Assembly (NCBI GenBank): GCA_963921795.1 | Contig: OY997652.1 | Location: 58,950,919-59,014,918, forward strand | DNA: 64,000 bases | Reading direction: 5' to 3' | Origin: Nannobrachium achirus | Lineage: Eukaryota; Chordata; Actinopteri; Myctophiformes; Myctophidae | Shown: one piece after another, positions 1 to 11,884 of the stretch | Layout of the letters: every line of letters begins with the position of its first letter | Position numbering within the stretch: the stretch's first letter is position 1 | The notes under the pieces: model-generated | What the model was told of the DNA's origin: nothing | Seen by the model: only the letters and a program-made list of their open reading frames with translations | The model's database searches: none | Program-made: the position numbers and the translations under genes

Positions 1-2552
1 GGACGAGTCCAGTACGGTCACCGTGCAGGTATTTTTTGTTTATTTCGATCCTCATCAACATTATAACAAAATATTTCACACTGTAATCTGACATTTCTGT
101 CTGGTTGATCGAAAAGGTACCGGACAAGGTCATCGCCAGCAGAGGGAGGAAACAGGTTGGGGCCATGACATCTGCAGAGAGGGGGACCCTGGTCACCATG
201 GCATTCGCTGTCAATGCCCAAGGCAACAGCATCCCACCCCACTTTGTTTTCCCCAGAAAGAACTTTAAGGACCACTTTGTGCGTGATGGGCCTGATGGCT
301 GCATTGGCACCTGCAGTGGTTCTGGATGGATGCAGGAGAAGGATTTTTTTGTTTTCCTTAAGCACTTTGTCCATCACACAAGGGCTACCAAGGACTCGAA
401 AATCCTTCTCCTGCTCGATAATCATGCCTCCCACCTTTCAGTGGAAGGCATCGATTATTGCAAAAGCAACGGTGTGGTGCTGCTGTCCTTCCCCCCTCAC
501 TGCTCCCACAAGCTGCAGCCATTGGATCGCAGCGTCTACGGCCCGCTGAAGCGCTACATCAACACTGCCATGGACCAGTGGATGATGAGAAATCCTGGCA
601 AAACTATGACCATCTATGATTTACCAGGTAGGGCCTATGATTTGTAATGTAGGTGTTAGCTACTGACCTGATTGGTCTGAAATATACAAAGCCAACACAA
701 ACACACAATTCACAATCATAAAGCAACATGGTACAAAACTAAATTAACACAAAGTAGCTACAATGACACACAACTCAAAACCCACAACATAAGGACATAG
801 GCCTATTAGTCCCTGGCATCAAACATTTTCAGATGGGGGTGGAATGCATATCAAACCAGGCTAATTCAATGTTTTTTATTTTGTTTGTTTGTCTCAGGGA
901 TCGTAAGAACAGCGCTCCCGTCCGCTGCGACACCGTCAAACATAGTGGCTGGCTTCAGGTGCACCGGGATTTGGCCGTTTAACCCAGACATTTTTGGTGA
1001 CAGAGATTTTGCACCGGCATACGTTACAGACAGACCAGCTCCACCTGCTCCGGACAACGCTCCACCTGCTCCGGACGACTGGCTGGTGCTGACGCCTGTG
1101 GCTTTTGAGGCTCAGACTGAGGATGCTCAGGACGAGCAGTCTCCTGTCCACACTACACCTGTCCACCCTGCCACTGCTGCCCACTCTGCTGCCACCGCTG
1201 CCCACTCTGCTGCCACCGCTGCCCACTCTGCTGGCACACCTGTCCACCCTGCCACCGCTGCCCACTCTGCTGCCACTGCTGCCCACTCTGCTGCCACCGC
1301 TGCCCACTCTGCTGGCACACCTGTCCACCCTGCCACCGCTGCCCACTCTGCTGGCACACCTGTCCCCCCTGCCACCGCTGCCCACTCTGCTGGCACACCT
1401 GTCCACCCTGCCACCGCTGCCCACTCTGCTGCCACCGCTGGCCACTCTGCTGGCACACCTGTCCACACTGCCACCGCTGCCCACTCTGCTGCCACCGCTG
1501 CCCACTCTGCTGGCACACCTGTCCACCCTGCCCACTCTGCTGGCACACCTGTCCACCCTGCCCACTCTGCTGGCACACCTGTCCACGCTGCCACCGCTGC
1601 CCACTCTGCTGCCACCGCTGCCCACTCTGCTGGCACACCTGTCCACCCTGCCCACTCTGCTGGCACACCTGTCCACCCTGCCCACTCTGCTGGCACACCT
1701 GTCCACCCTGCCACCGCTGCCCACTCTGCTTCTCTCACCGCTGCTCAAGTCCACGCTGTGCTGCTAGCCACCAACGAGCAGATCCAAGCCACTCTACAAG
1801 CCAGTACCAGTCAACCTCATGCTACCCAGCAGCTAAATGCCACTGCACAGCTCCACGCTACACTGCTGGCCATCTCCTCCCAACTTCTAGCTTTGCAGGA
1901 AGCAACGGCTCAACTTCACCAAACCACAGCACCACCTGATCGGGAGGAGTTTGTGGCTCTGAGCCCTGAGGCTGTGGAGCAGTCTCAGGCTCCAGCTCAA
2001 GTCCATGGAGCTCGTCTGGTTGTCACCGCTCAGGTCCACGCTGCGCCTCAGGATCCCTCAGCCCAACGCAACGCTAGTCCAGAGGCAACCGGTTTCAGTC
2101 CGGAGTTACTCAGACCTCTACCGAAGGCTGGACCGAGGAAGCAGCAGACAAGAGGAAGAAAAAGGTCCTCTGCCATTCTAACAGACACCCCTGTGAAAGC
2201 AGCCTTGGAGGAGGAAAAACGGGTCTCGATGTCGAAAACTAAGCGAAAGCTGAACCCGTCCAAGCCTACGGCTGCCCCCAAGTCTACTGGCAAGGCTGGC
2301 AAAAGGTCTACTGTAGGCAAGCAGTCTGCAGTGCCTTCAAAGGCAAGAAAAAGGTCTGCCGCTACGCCTGCCCATGATGATGAAGAGGAAGAGGAGGGTG
2401 ATGATACAGAATGTCCTGTGTGTGGCGAACAGGACTACTTGAGTAGGCCACAGCCTTGGGTAGCCTGCACTGTCTGTGGGGAGTGGGCCCATGAAGTATG
2501 CACCGACCAGGAGCAGCGTTATGTCTGTCTCAAATGTGAGGACTTTGATTAA
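1..2552 (+). CDS. Pogo-type (Tc1/mariner superfamily) transposase gene, 5' end cut by window edge, with PHD-like C-terminus
   Basis: Three exon pieces join in frame: 2-28 (ending DESSTVTVQ), 117-627 and 898-2552, separated by GT-AG introns 29-116 and 628-897. The join DLPG|IVRTALPSAATP leads into FRCTGIWPFN, a hallmark of pogo/jerky-like DDE_1 transposases. All three acidic catalytic positions are visible: the D of DES near base 3, the D of LLLLDNHASH (417-419) and the D of QPLDRSVYGPLK (525-527), 36 codons apart. The tail is Ala/His/Pro-rich from a minisatellite (1141-1731), then basic and NLS-like, then ends in a CPVCGEQ...CTVCGEWAHEVC...CLKC zinc finger resembling the PHD-like finger of many pogo elements. 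The visible frame is open throughout. The N-terminal DNA-binding domain and left terminus lie outside. It could be a live transposon or a domesticated gene; I favour transposon. Confidence 0.85.
1141..1731 (+). repeat. In-frame coding minisatellite inside the pogo-type gene
   Basis: Tandem units built from two modules, one coding ATAAHSA and one coding GTPVHPA, repeated over about 590 bp. All unit lengths are multiples of three, so the frame is kept while copy number can vary. Frame preservation also makes long spurious reading frames on both strands here. Confidence 0.9.
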
Positions 2553-3024
2553 GCTGCTTGAGCTGCTTGTTAAGTAGGCTAACAGTTTTTTTCTCCGTTC
2601 TAACCCTAACCTGTGATTTCATGTGGGTCCATTGTCAGCATCAGCACCGCTCACTTAACACAGGTGTGAGTTGAATGTTCAATGTTGGGCTAGGCTTACT
2701 TTATTTTTCTTGTTCAGTTTTTACAATGTTTAAAAGGTGCTTTTATATAGTGCCTTTATCCAAGGCGCTTCAGGAGATTGTGCATTAGGCCTACACGCAC
2801 GCACGCACTAGGCCTACAGGCACACACGCACGCCCGCATGCACGCACGCACACACACCACACACACTTTTTTGTATAGGCCTTTCGAGTTACTGTTTGCA
2901 CTGTCTTTGACACATGGCAATTTAGAATGTTCAATGTTGTCCTTGAATTTGTAACTCTTATTTATTTTTTGCACTGTCACATGGACACATTAATGCTCAG
3001 TAGCCTACAACCCTTCACTGAATT
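2553..3024. other. 3' flank of pogo-type gene with CA/CGCA-rich low complexity
   Basis: No coding signal. It holds a CACG/CACA-rich stretch at about 2791-2866 and AT-rich sequence, and is probably the 3' UTR and right part of the pogo element. I could not fix a terminal inverted repeat. Confidence 0.4.
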
Positions 3025-3883
3025 AGGGGGTCCCCAGAGTTACTACAAGGGGTCCTCCAATCATTGTGTGATAGAAGCTTTTTTTTCTCCATTTCTACAT
3101 TAACCACTTGAACCCTAGCCTCCATATTTTGAGAACTTTAGCCAAAAATAGCCGATCTACAAGCTTGTAGATCTGCGTATAAAGGGGGGAGAAGAGCAGA
3201 CCAAGTAGGCCAAGTAGTGAGTTCAAGTTCATTAAGTATTAATTAAGTGTTCATTAAGTATTTTTAGATTAAAAAAATAAATACAATGTGATTAAAAGCT
3301 TAAATAAGTGGTGGCAAGAAATGGCTACATTCATGGCTATTAAAAATAAATACCTTTGCATGTAAACAAAATAAAAAAAAAAAATAGCTTATGCCTTTTT
3401 CCCACGACTGGATATTAGTCACATTTAAAGTGAATTAACATGTTCACCTTCTTTCTCCAGTAGACCTATCCAGTATTTAGATTTGCATTGAACAAGAGTG
3501 AGCATGCATTGTGGTAGAAGCCTACATTCACACCAAAATCAATTTCTATCCATTTTGTCGGTTCCCCAAAAGAAAATCTATTTTATGGAAATTAGACAGT
3601 TTAATAGCCTACATTGTTTGTTGTTACATGGTATGTTGTCCAGCGTTTTTGATGGGGGAAAAGAGCAGACCAAGTACAGAGTGAAAGTTCAAGTTCATTA
3701 AGTAGGCTAGCCTATTGATGGTGCAAGTGGTTAAAAATCAGAAAATACAAATTTACATGAACCCAAAATACATTGATGACTGTGCTGTCAAACGAAACTA
3801 TATGGTATCTATGGGTTGTAGGGGTCCCTGCTCCATCTCTCTCAACTAAGGGGTCCGTTACCTGAAAACGTTGAAGACCCCTG
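3025..3883 (-). mobile_element. hAT-like MITE, reverse-orientation copy, outer end truncated
   Basis: It ends in GTTGAAGACCCCTG, matches the 17008-17421 element in reverse orientation, and carries a palindrome at 3143-3178. The left terminus lacks the CAGGGGTCTTCAAC motif. An internal stretch is duplicated: the same 'gagcagaccaagta' block lies near 3195 and 3665. Confidence 0.7.
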
Positions 3884-4657
3884 GTCTAAAATGACCGGCC
3901 TATAGGGGGATGGAGTGGGTCAGACTGCTATTATCAGCAGAATATTTGCACTATATGTCACATGGACATAACACTGATGGTGGGGACCACCAGTTTATTG
4001 TTTACATGAAGTTATGAAGTTGTGGCCTAAAAGCTATGCAAAGTTACCTCATAACAGGATATAGGCCTAGTGTTGTTCTTATCTTGTTTGTTTACAAAAG
4101 GTTTGGGGGTTTAAACTGCACTTTTGACAATCATTAAATGAATCATTAGATCTGTGAATAAAATGTGAACATTTGTATTCATAACTAGTCTGGTCTGGTC
4201 CTTTTTATTAGGCCTACATGTTGTCTCTGCCTAAGAGAATGTTTTATTGCTTAATCAATGCTGGTAGAGAGAACTATAATCAGAACAGTCATTCTGCTTA
4301 TCTAGGCTAATTTTTCTAATTGTTAACTTAAGCTGTTAACTTCTGAGATGTTTAAGCCTAATATTTGCTGGGGACCCCCTGGAGCCCCCTCAATAGCCAT
4401 TGTTGGTCCCCGGCCCTCATGTTGAGAAACACTGACTTAAGCTACAGCTGACAATGATGTCATGATAAAGAACCACAGCTGACATTGATGTAGGCTAATG
4501 AACCATCTGGATATGGAGTGGTGGAGTGGACATGATGTGAAACCCTTCTCAAAGGTGAGAATTATGGTAATTTCAGACAATGATGACATTAACATGATAA
4601 ATGTAGGCTATTTGACAATAGATATGGTATTTTCCTCATGCATCAATAAGCGTTAGA
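3884..4657. other. Non-coding interval with one hAT-like terminus
   Basis: No gene seen. The stretch 4366-4434 ends GTTGAGAAACACTG, the usual terminus of a hAT-like non-autonomous repeat in fish; its partner end was not found. Confidence 0.4.
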
Positions 4658-4934
4658 TAGTCCCCCCAGGAATCCGCGGAGAAAAAGTTCTGATTCCGCG
4701 GTGAACAATCCTGATTCTGCGGAGAGCAATTCTTGATTCCGCGGCTTGAAAGTTAATATTCCGCGGGCATTAAAAAACTACGTAAAATTACCAGTTATGA
4801 AGCAAACATAATTTTTTATGTAATAATGAAGTAAAAATTAACTTATGAAATGAATTGCAATACCAAAACACTGTGAAACATTGTCGTTATCAAATAATCA
4901 ACATCAATATTCTCTTTGTCCCTCTTGGGAAGAT

Positions 4935-5177
4935 TTATTTATATGTGCCAGGCATGTCACGTGGATGGAATTGGGAAACAGGGATTTGAGGGCAGACAGA
5001 AATCACATCCTCTTGTTTCACTCCAAAGTCATTTAGAGCATTGACTGCCGCATTTGCCACTGTTGAATGATTGCATTTGTCTAAGAAAACAGTGTCAACC
5101 AGGTAGCTGCAGATTTCACCAGATTCATCCTTGATGAGCGGAGACACCATTATGTTGAGCATGCAGCATCCTTCTGA

Positions 5178-5237
<60 letters not shown>

Positions 5238-6300
5238 CCTTTATTATCCCAAGGGGGAAATTCAGTTGCAGCAGTGTAAGGTTATTTACAAAGTTACAGA
5301 GAAAAAATAAAATAAAAACAAGAACAGAGTACAGTAAAGAGCAAGGTTCTTTACATCAAGAAAGGGAACCTCTCTTACCTCTCTTGCAGTTGTGTATGGC
5401 CAGGGATGGCTCCCTCCCCCATTCACTGCTCTGTTTTGCAAGAAACCTCTCATCGAGGGACTGTCAGACCTGGACAGTGGTGTGTTTGTTGATGTACAAG
5501 CCTACCAAAACAGAATACAAAACACAATACATTGATTGTACACATTTTGATAGATACTTTTTTCAAATAGTACAATTAAATGATTATACAATGGAGCTAA
5601 ACTAAAATGATTTTATTTATCTACCTTGACTAATTCATACTTTTTTCATATCAAGGTCCAATATTTATTCATTATTTAATGACATTTAGCCTCTCACTCA
5701 GACCCAAAACATAGAATATTTTGTTATTGTTTGGATAACATTTTGTTCACAATTCTATGCTGTATTGATTTGATATTGGTGCCATAGATAGAAGAGATAA
5801 ACAGGCAACACGTTGATAAAACAACTCTTATACATTCTCTAATTGTGTAGACTTAGGCTATTGTAAATTAATGAATGCAGATGTTTAACAACAATTTAAC
5901 TCAAGAGCGTAAAATGAAAACAAATGGACCCGTAATTAAACCAAATGGACGCTTATGGGTTTCATTTTACCCTCTCAGAGTTAAATATAGCGTTCATTTG
6001 GTTACCAACTCTCAAGGACCACCGGTTGAAAACCACTGGAGCACAAGTCATTACTAAAACGATAGCATACCTTCTCTCGTTCCTCTGCAGCCACGGTTTT
6101 GCTGGCGATTGTGGTTGTGATGGCTTTTTGTCTTTTTAAGACGGTGTCTGCTGGCGTTGCTTGTTTTTTCTTCTGATGAAAGCAGCCAAGTGGTCTTTGA
6201 TCGTTGAGTTGCGGCGGTAATCAAGAACTTTATTCTCCTCCTGTAATTCTGTGTATGATTTAGCTCTTTCAGCATAATATATCCCTGCTCACTCTGAGGG
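4935..6300 (-). pseudogene. CGGBP1-like hAT transposase remnants
   Basis: Three minus-strand patches recall the CGGBP1-like hAT protein family. About 6290-6160 reads LDYRRNSTIKDHLAAFIRRK, like the zinc-finger/BED-like start. About 5485-5380 reads DSPSMRGFLQNRAVNGGG in one frame. 5162-4935 reads MLNIMVSPLIKDESGE...VDTVFLDKCNHSTVANAAVN, from the RNase-H-like region. Frames differ between patches, stops lie between them and the zinc-binding cysteines are missing, so this is a broken copy. Family assignment is from memory of the protein pattern. Confidence 0.6.
5180..5300 (-). mobile_element. (GA)n tract plus LINE/SINE 3' tail
   Basis: A (GA)n microsatellite (5180-5235) abuts CCTTTATTATCCCAAGGGGG, a retroposon 3' tail seen again at 37690-37770 next to a GATA repeat. 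The simple repeat is probably its tail. The LINE family is not certain. Confidence 0.6.
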
Positions 6301-6753
6301 CTTGGACCCGGCCTCGTAGCCGGAGGTCGGAGAAATCGCTCCATTACTCCATGTGCGTGAGTGCGTCTTTCTCACCATGTGAGGCTTGTGAGCCAATATA
6401 AACAGTCAGATGATGTGCCTAGTTCCTAGTCCATTAAAAATCAGCACCATCTGCTCTGGTATCGTCACCACACACGAGACACAGCACATGAATACATGCC
6501 ACGGCAAACAAAGCCATTTCCGTTTCCGTATCCGGCATGAGGACCGGCTAGGCTGTGAGTCTTGTCCGTCTATATCACCGCGACATCTAGCGGCCGGGAA
6601 GAAAACTACATGTAAAATGTAATATTCTGCACCTCGTCTTGTCCTATTCTGCGGACTGCTATGATATCCGCGGGAGGCTCTGATATCCGCGGAGGGCTTC
6701 GATTTCCGCGAAAATTTCCGTGATCGCGGAATCGCGGATTCCTGGGGGGACTA

Positions 6754-7455
6754 GTTAGATGACCTCGTGGCTTATTAGGAGGTTGTATCCAACCATGCAG
6801 CATAGATAGCGTCGCTAGGGGACGCAGTGCGCCGTATGTCCATCCTGGGTGCGCTTCTTGCCCCGCCAGACTCGAGATGAGGAAGTCGGCGCGAGGTCGC
6901 GTTATTTGCTGATTGCGTGTGTTTTGTTTCACCAAAATCGAAAAAAACAGCGGATAATGTTAGAAGACAAGTGTATCTTGTTCACAATAAAGTATGGTTG
7001 TTTAAGATGAATTAATCTCGGTGCAGGGAGGAAATTAGAAAAACGTGCGGCGTTGGACCCGGTTCTCCCCTATACACATTATGTATAAAAATAGCAGATC
7101 TACAAGCTCACAACACTTGGCGACGCACTGTTTAAAAAGTCACAGTTTAAAAAAGGCGTGTTTCCTGATAATCTAAATCTGCAAAATGTCTAAAAGCAGA
7201 TGTTCGAGCTCCCAATGCTTTGCAACGGGACACAAGGCGTAATTTATGTAGTTTCTTTTATTTTTCTTTGATTTCTTCCTGAACAAGTCTTAGCTTTTTT
7301 GGGAATGTTTTTTTTTTTTTTTAAACGTTTTGAAATAATAATAATTAAAAACACATTTTTGGAAACAAAAAATTGAAGGGACCCATACAAATGTGTCCGC
7401 GACCCACATATGGGTCCCGACCCACTGTTTGGGAACCAGTTTAGAGGGTCTAAGT
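6754..7455. other. Non-coding interval with half palindrome and hAT-like terminus
   Basis: No gene seen. A half copy of the dispersed palindrome lies at 7087-7132. The stretch 7375-7442 (CGACCCACTGTTTGGGAACC) looks like one end of another hAT-like repeat. Confidence 0.4.
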
Positions 7456-7948
7456 CAGACCTGGGCATTGTGCGGCCCGGAGCCCGTATACGGCCCTTTG
7501 GTTCACTGTGACCGGCCCTTGTAGGGTTAATGGCAAATTACAAAATAAACACTTCTAATTTTACCTCATGCATGGACTAAAGCTGCATTGCTTTTATTTT
7601 GACATTTTTTATTCATGTACATATGGACACAAATACGTACATCAGCACGTGTGTGTGATCATTGGATCGTTGTCTCAATAACAAGCAGGTGGTCACACGT
7701 CAAGACGACTTGCCTTACCTTACCCATCAAACATGGCTAAAGTGTCTAAAAAAAGAAAAGCCAATGCCGGGTTTTCAACAAAAATTGGACTGCTAATTAT
7801 TTCTTTTCTGAAGTCAGATGTAAAGCGTTACGCTTAGTTTGCGGGGAGCACATCTTGTGGGGAGCACTGCCTTTTGGCCCGGGCCGGCCCTCCACAATAT
7901 TTTCTGTTGTTCGTGTGGCCCCATGGAAAAAATAATTACCCTCCCCTG
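7456..7948 (+). mobile_element. Internally deleted hAT (Charlie/ZBED-like) element
   Basis: It starts CAGACCTGGGCA and ends TACCCTCCCCTG, with perfect 8-bp target duplications GTCTAAGT at 7448-7455 and 7949-7956. A start codon at 7734 opens MAKVSKKRKANA, the opening of fish Charlie-type transposases with a BED finger; the frame then decays within about 40 codons and most of the transposase is deleted. It is a 493-bp non-autonomous derivative. Confidence 0.9.
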
Positions 7949-7960
7949 GTCTAAGTGGTT

Positions 7961-8447
7961 TAGGCCTGGGGCCAATTCTGATATCTTCACAAATTGGTAC
8001 CACCCAAGGTGACCGTACATTTTTTACATTTTTTTAAAGTTTTTGGCCCCAGAAAACGATGGTTTAGTGATGAAAAGTGATGAGTCATCACTTTTCATCA
8101 GTTTCATCAGTTTTGTGGGAGTTTTCTGGGGCCATTTGTAGCCCAAGGAATGTTTTTTGTGCAAAACAAATGCTTGCAATGGATTCAGCATCATGACAAA
8201 CCCCTAGTTAGACCCCTCACATCCTACTTAAATACCCAGAAAAAATATGTTTTCTGGGTATTTTCCTCCTGTATAGAGAGTCGATGGGAGACCGACTCTA
8301 GCGGCTGATAACATCAATTAAGCAGGGTCTCAGAAAGGGTTATCAAAATGTAAACAAGAGACATGTACAAAGTCAAAAATGTAAAAAATGTACGGTCACC
8401 TTGGGTGGTACCAATTTGTGAAGATATCAGAATTGGCCCCAGGCCTA
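7961..8447. mobile_element. MITE with ~70-bp terminal inverted repeats
   Basis: The left arm begins TAGGCCTGGGGCCAATTCTG and the right arm ends with its exact complement; pairing runs about 70 bp with almost no mismatch. The centre has a second small palindrome (near 8066-8096, gatgaaaagtgatgag). It sits 4 bp from the target duplication of the neighbouring hAT. Superfamily not determined. Confidence 0.9.
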
Positions 8448-8963
8448 GTTAAACCATTTGCAGTTTGACCCAAAGTCCAAAGTAACACTGTGATAATCAA
8501 GATCCAGCCCTTGGTAAAGGACTGTGTTTGAAACGGCATCCTTATCCTTAGCCTTTCAGTGACAGCATGAGACTAGCCAAAAACTTGAGAACTTGAAGCC
8601 TGGTTTATACTTTGGAGTACAACGGTGTTGTGCACCGACCTTGCCCCTGTAGACTGAGAGAAACAAAGACGTGCAGGGCTTATTTTGGGACACAGGCAGG
8701 TTGGCGTGAGACGTATACAGCCAAACGGGTGACTTGACAATTTCCGGAAGGCAAAGTGACATGTTTTCTCCCGCCTGTGTGTTTGGTATATTTGGGGACA
8801 CCACTGTGCGCGCAGTTGGAGCCCATTGCTATTTCCACCTTACTTTAGTTGGCGGAGGCACAGCTACAGTACAGTAGATAGACATCTCCAGAATCACACC
8901 AACACTCTTTTATTTTGAATAAAACTATATTGTTGAACACTTCCGGGATAAACAGTCTTCATT
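8448..8963. other. Non-coding interval
   Basis: No convincing gene, RNA or repeat boundary was seen. Confidence 0.3.
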
Positions 8964-9404
8964 AGGGATGGAGTTCATTATTTTGTATCGATAATGAGCA
9001 CCTTATCGATCCTGCTTATTGAGCCGGGCTTTTATCGAGCCCACTATTGAGTGTTTTCCAACATTTTGTGAAAAGAAGTGAGACGACAAATTCTGAACAG
9101 AACTGGTATCTTTTACTTTTGGCCAGTTTGTGGCTGACCACCATCTATCTATGATGATGACAATTAACAAAAGTAAAACGTAAATTTGCCTATCATTAAA
9201 ACCATTCATTAATGTGTAATAAGTGTTAAATGGCTTTATAGTAGTAATAGTACTGTAATTATTTATTGATCGCCCCTTTGTCTTGATTGTTTAAACATGG
9301 TGTATAAGCTCGATAACAGGCTTGATAAGCCCAAAGCTTATTGATACCGGGTACTCAATAAATGTGTTATCGAGTATGTAACAGGGTTCGAGCTCCATCC
9401 TGTT
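8964..9404. mobile_element. hAT-like MITE rich in TATCGA motifs
   Basis: The left end AGGGATGGAGTTC is mirrored by GAGCTCCATCCTG at the right. Interior subterminal regions carry ATCGATAA/TTATCGAG motifs on opposite strands. Target duplication not clear. Confidence 0.55.
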
Positions 9405-9425
9405 CATACTATATACATGAACAAG

Positions 9426-9427
<2 letters not shown>

Positions 9428-9520
<93 letters not shown>

Positions 9521-9555
9521 CGCGCGCGCGCGTGCGTGCGTGCGTGCGTGTGTAT
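9428..9555. repeat. (GT)n microsatellite with GC-rich end
   Basis: About 90 bp of pure GT passes into alternating CG/TG (gtgcgcgcgcgcgcg). Any reading frames here are artefacts. Confidence 0.98.
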
Positions 9556-9606
9556 ATTACAAAACATGCTTTAACCATTTCAACCCTATTTATATTTTGT
9601 CTTTTT

Positions 9607-9677
9607 GAAAATAGATGATCTACAAGCTAACAACACGTCCTATGCGAGGCGTTGTGAGATTGTAGATCTTTTATTTT
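9607..9677. repeat. Dispersed palindrome, full copy
   Basis: Arms AAAATAGATGATCTACAAGC and GATTGTAGATCTTTTATTTT flank a loop that carries GCGAGGCGTTGTGA. It lies outside any element I can delimit. Confidence 0.8.
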
Positions 9678-9945
9678 CTACCTTGTTCGTGCGTGAAGTG
9701 TCTTAAAAACAGTAAAGTTTGAGAGGAAATGCTGTGTTTGGAAGTAGTAGAGGATATGTGAGGATATGCGTGGATACAGTAACACTTGGATTATACTGTG
9801 AGAGTTGTGTGGGAGTTTATAAGCTCAATCTTGATATGCAGTGCAGTCACACACCTCCTACTGTAGGTGGTCTGTTCTCTCCTGCAGTGAGTTAAGCGAC
9901 GTTCTCATTATTAAGGCATAAATTCAATAAATCGTTAACTCCAGT

Positions 9946-10417
9946 CAGGGACGTGCTGGCCATTGGGAAAAGCGGGACAACTCCCGAACGGCCGGTCCAT
10001 TCCCAGCCAGCCCCCACAAAGTAAATATAACTCATGTAATTGGCCCACTGGCTTGTCTCTCATGATCTGAAATGGTCAATCTTTGAGTAGCAGCAGCACT
10101 ATAGAGAGATCTCTCTCTATAGCGCTGAGTAGCAGCAGATCACAGGGCTATCACATTGGCCCCACTGGCTTGTACATCATCTGAATACTGGCCCACTACT
10201 CCCTAGCTCCAATGATTACTCCTACCATGGTCTACATACAACATCATTTGACTCTTTTTATACCAGAAAAACCTAACATCACAGTAATCGCTCATCGGTT
10301 AGTATTTGGGGTCCCACAGCACGGCCGGAAGGTGAAAAAATCCGTCCGATGGCCGCGCGCAATGAGGCCTCTCCAACTCCTTTTCTCGGGCTGAATCAGG
10401 GGCATAGCACATCCCTG
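9946..10417. mobile_element. Probable hAT-like MITE
   Basis: The left end CAGGGACGTGCTGGCC pairs with a right end reading CAGGGATGTGCTATGCC on the other strand. No exact 8-bp target duplication was found. Confidence 0.5.
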
Positions 10418-10763
10418 ACACCATCTCATGGTATGGATGTTTCGCGGATGGTTGTTTCGCGATGTAATGCATGATTGTAGACTCCCCACCCACCCCCCTA
10501 CTAAACAAGGGTTTCCATAGAGTCAGGCTGCAGTCTGCAGCCCCTTGTCTGACCGCCTCTCTCCCTCTCCCCGCACCCAACCCACCCGGTCACAGCAGAT
10601 GGCCGCCCTGTTTGTCCTATAGCTGCTGTCCGCCAAGTGCTTGCTCATGGAGTGTCTGTAAATTAACAAGCTATAAGAAATTCATAAATGTAATGGTGGT
10701 GCGATATTGACCTAGCTCTATAAGTGTCATGAGATCACTTCCGTGATTTGCCACTACTGCATA

Positions 10764-11369
10764 CAGGGGCGTCACAAGGGGGGAGGGTGGGGGTGGGGGG
10801 GGGGGGGGGGGGGTGTGCGCGAGTGCGACTGAGTTACTAGGGCCCAAGGTGGAGGGGCCTTCATTATTTTATACTTTAGCTATTGAAAAATAGCAGATAT
10901 ACAAGGTCACAGTGAGCTTGTAGATCTGCTATTTTTGAAAAGTCCTGAAAATGTGTGCAAATCTTTGAATATATGTATATTTTAAGCGAACATTTGTAAC
11001 TCAGATTTTGCTTCTGGGGGGGTCCCTGGAACTAAATATTTTGAGATGGGGGTCCGTGGCCAAATTCATATAATTTTGGGGGTCCTTCACATGAAAAGGT
11101 TTGAGCACCACTGAAATAGAAACATAGGTTTTTCAACAAAAAAAACTCAGAAGGATTTGAAATATACCTAGACTTGCACACATTTCCATGATTTTTCAAA
11201 AAATAGCAGAAATAGCAGAAGCTCTACGAGCTTGTAGATTTCAATAGTTAACGCACAAAATAATGCATAATAATGTGTTCCCAGTTCCCCCTATGAAGAA
11301 CATTCATGGGGGGCCCGCCCCGCAGTGAATCCTTGTACCCAGGGCCCAGAATTTGGTGTGACACCCCTG
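10764..11369. mobile_element. Composite foldback hAT-like MITE with two internal palindromes
   Basis: Ends are CAGGGGCGTCACA and TGTGACACCCCTG. Both arms contain a copy of the dispersed palindrome (10885-10937 and 11197-11246), and the arms are inverted copies of each other. Between them is a hAT-like terminus, CACATGAAAAGGTTTGAGC. A 24-bp near-identical direct repeat abuts both ends (10740-10763, 11370-11393). Relatives: 33060-33480, 46225-46428, 50508-50880 and 53103-53526. Confidence 0.8.
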
Positions 11370-11393
11370 CTCATGATTTGCCACTACTGTATA

Positions 11394-11884
11394 AATGAAA
11401 AGTGACGGATTGATTTATCGACGTGGCTTTAGTTTATCACCACTGCCTCGAGGGGACCGTGAGGTCAGCCCAGCCGTGACCCTGACCTTCCATTGACCTC
11501 CCCTGTGACATACTGGCCTTACAGTATGATTAACCCCGGAGAAGGCGCAGATGTGTCAGCTGGAAACATTACAACTGTTCTTATCCGGAGCTGATTGAAT
11601 GGTTGAATGGTTCGCATAATGGGGTGTGGGGAAATCCCCAAGGGTCCTTAAAAGGGTTTGCAGGGGGGGTCCCCAACAAAATGAATATATCTCTGCTGTC
11701 GGGCCGAAACCTCGACTCCAAAATGTTCATTTTTGGGAAAAAGAGAGGGCCAATAGCAGACATCCCTTCACGGCGGGAGAAATAGGCTTAATATAATGTC
11801 ATTATGTATTTGGGAGAAAGTTCACTCACTCTCACCATTTGAATTTGTTCCAGCTCTGAGTTTAGCAGGCAGCAACAGATGCCA
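11394..11884. other. Non-coding interval
   Basis: Short open frames on both strands have no recognisable motif. No gene called. Confidence 0.3.

Larger units (their letters stand above)
4658..6753 (-). mobile_element. hAT-type DNA transposon encoding a CGGBP1-like protein (decayed)
   Basis: Terminal inverted repeats of about 21 bp are perfect: TAGTCCCCCCAGGAATCCGC at the left and its complement at the right. GTTAGA lies directly outside both ends (4652-4657, 6754-6759), so the target duplication is at least 6 bp. Both subterminal regions are packed with (A)TTCCGCGG / ATCCGCGG motifs. Coding remnants lie on the minus strand. A (GA)n tract and a LINE tail have inserted at 5180-5300. Confidence 0.8.

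Noticed and set aside
1105-1767. Overlapping Leu/Pro-rich and Cys/Arg-rich frames on both strands
   Set aside because: Shadow frames of the coding minisatellite; only the frame continuous with the DDE exon and the zinc finger is credible.
9291-9618. Cys-Val and Thr-His repeat proteins
   Set aside because: Dinucleotide microsatellite translations; the same applies near 13460-13770, 13766-13998, 25715-26116 and 27008-27301.
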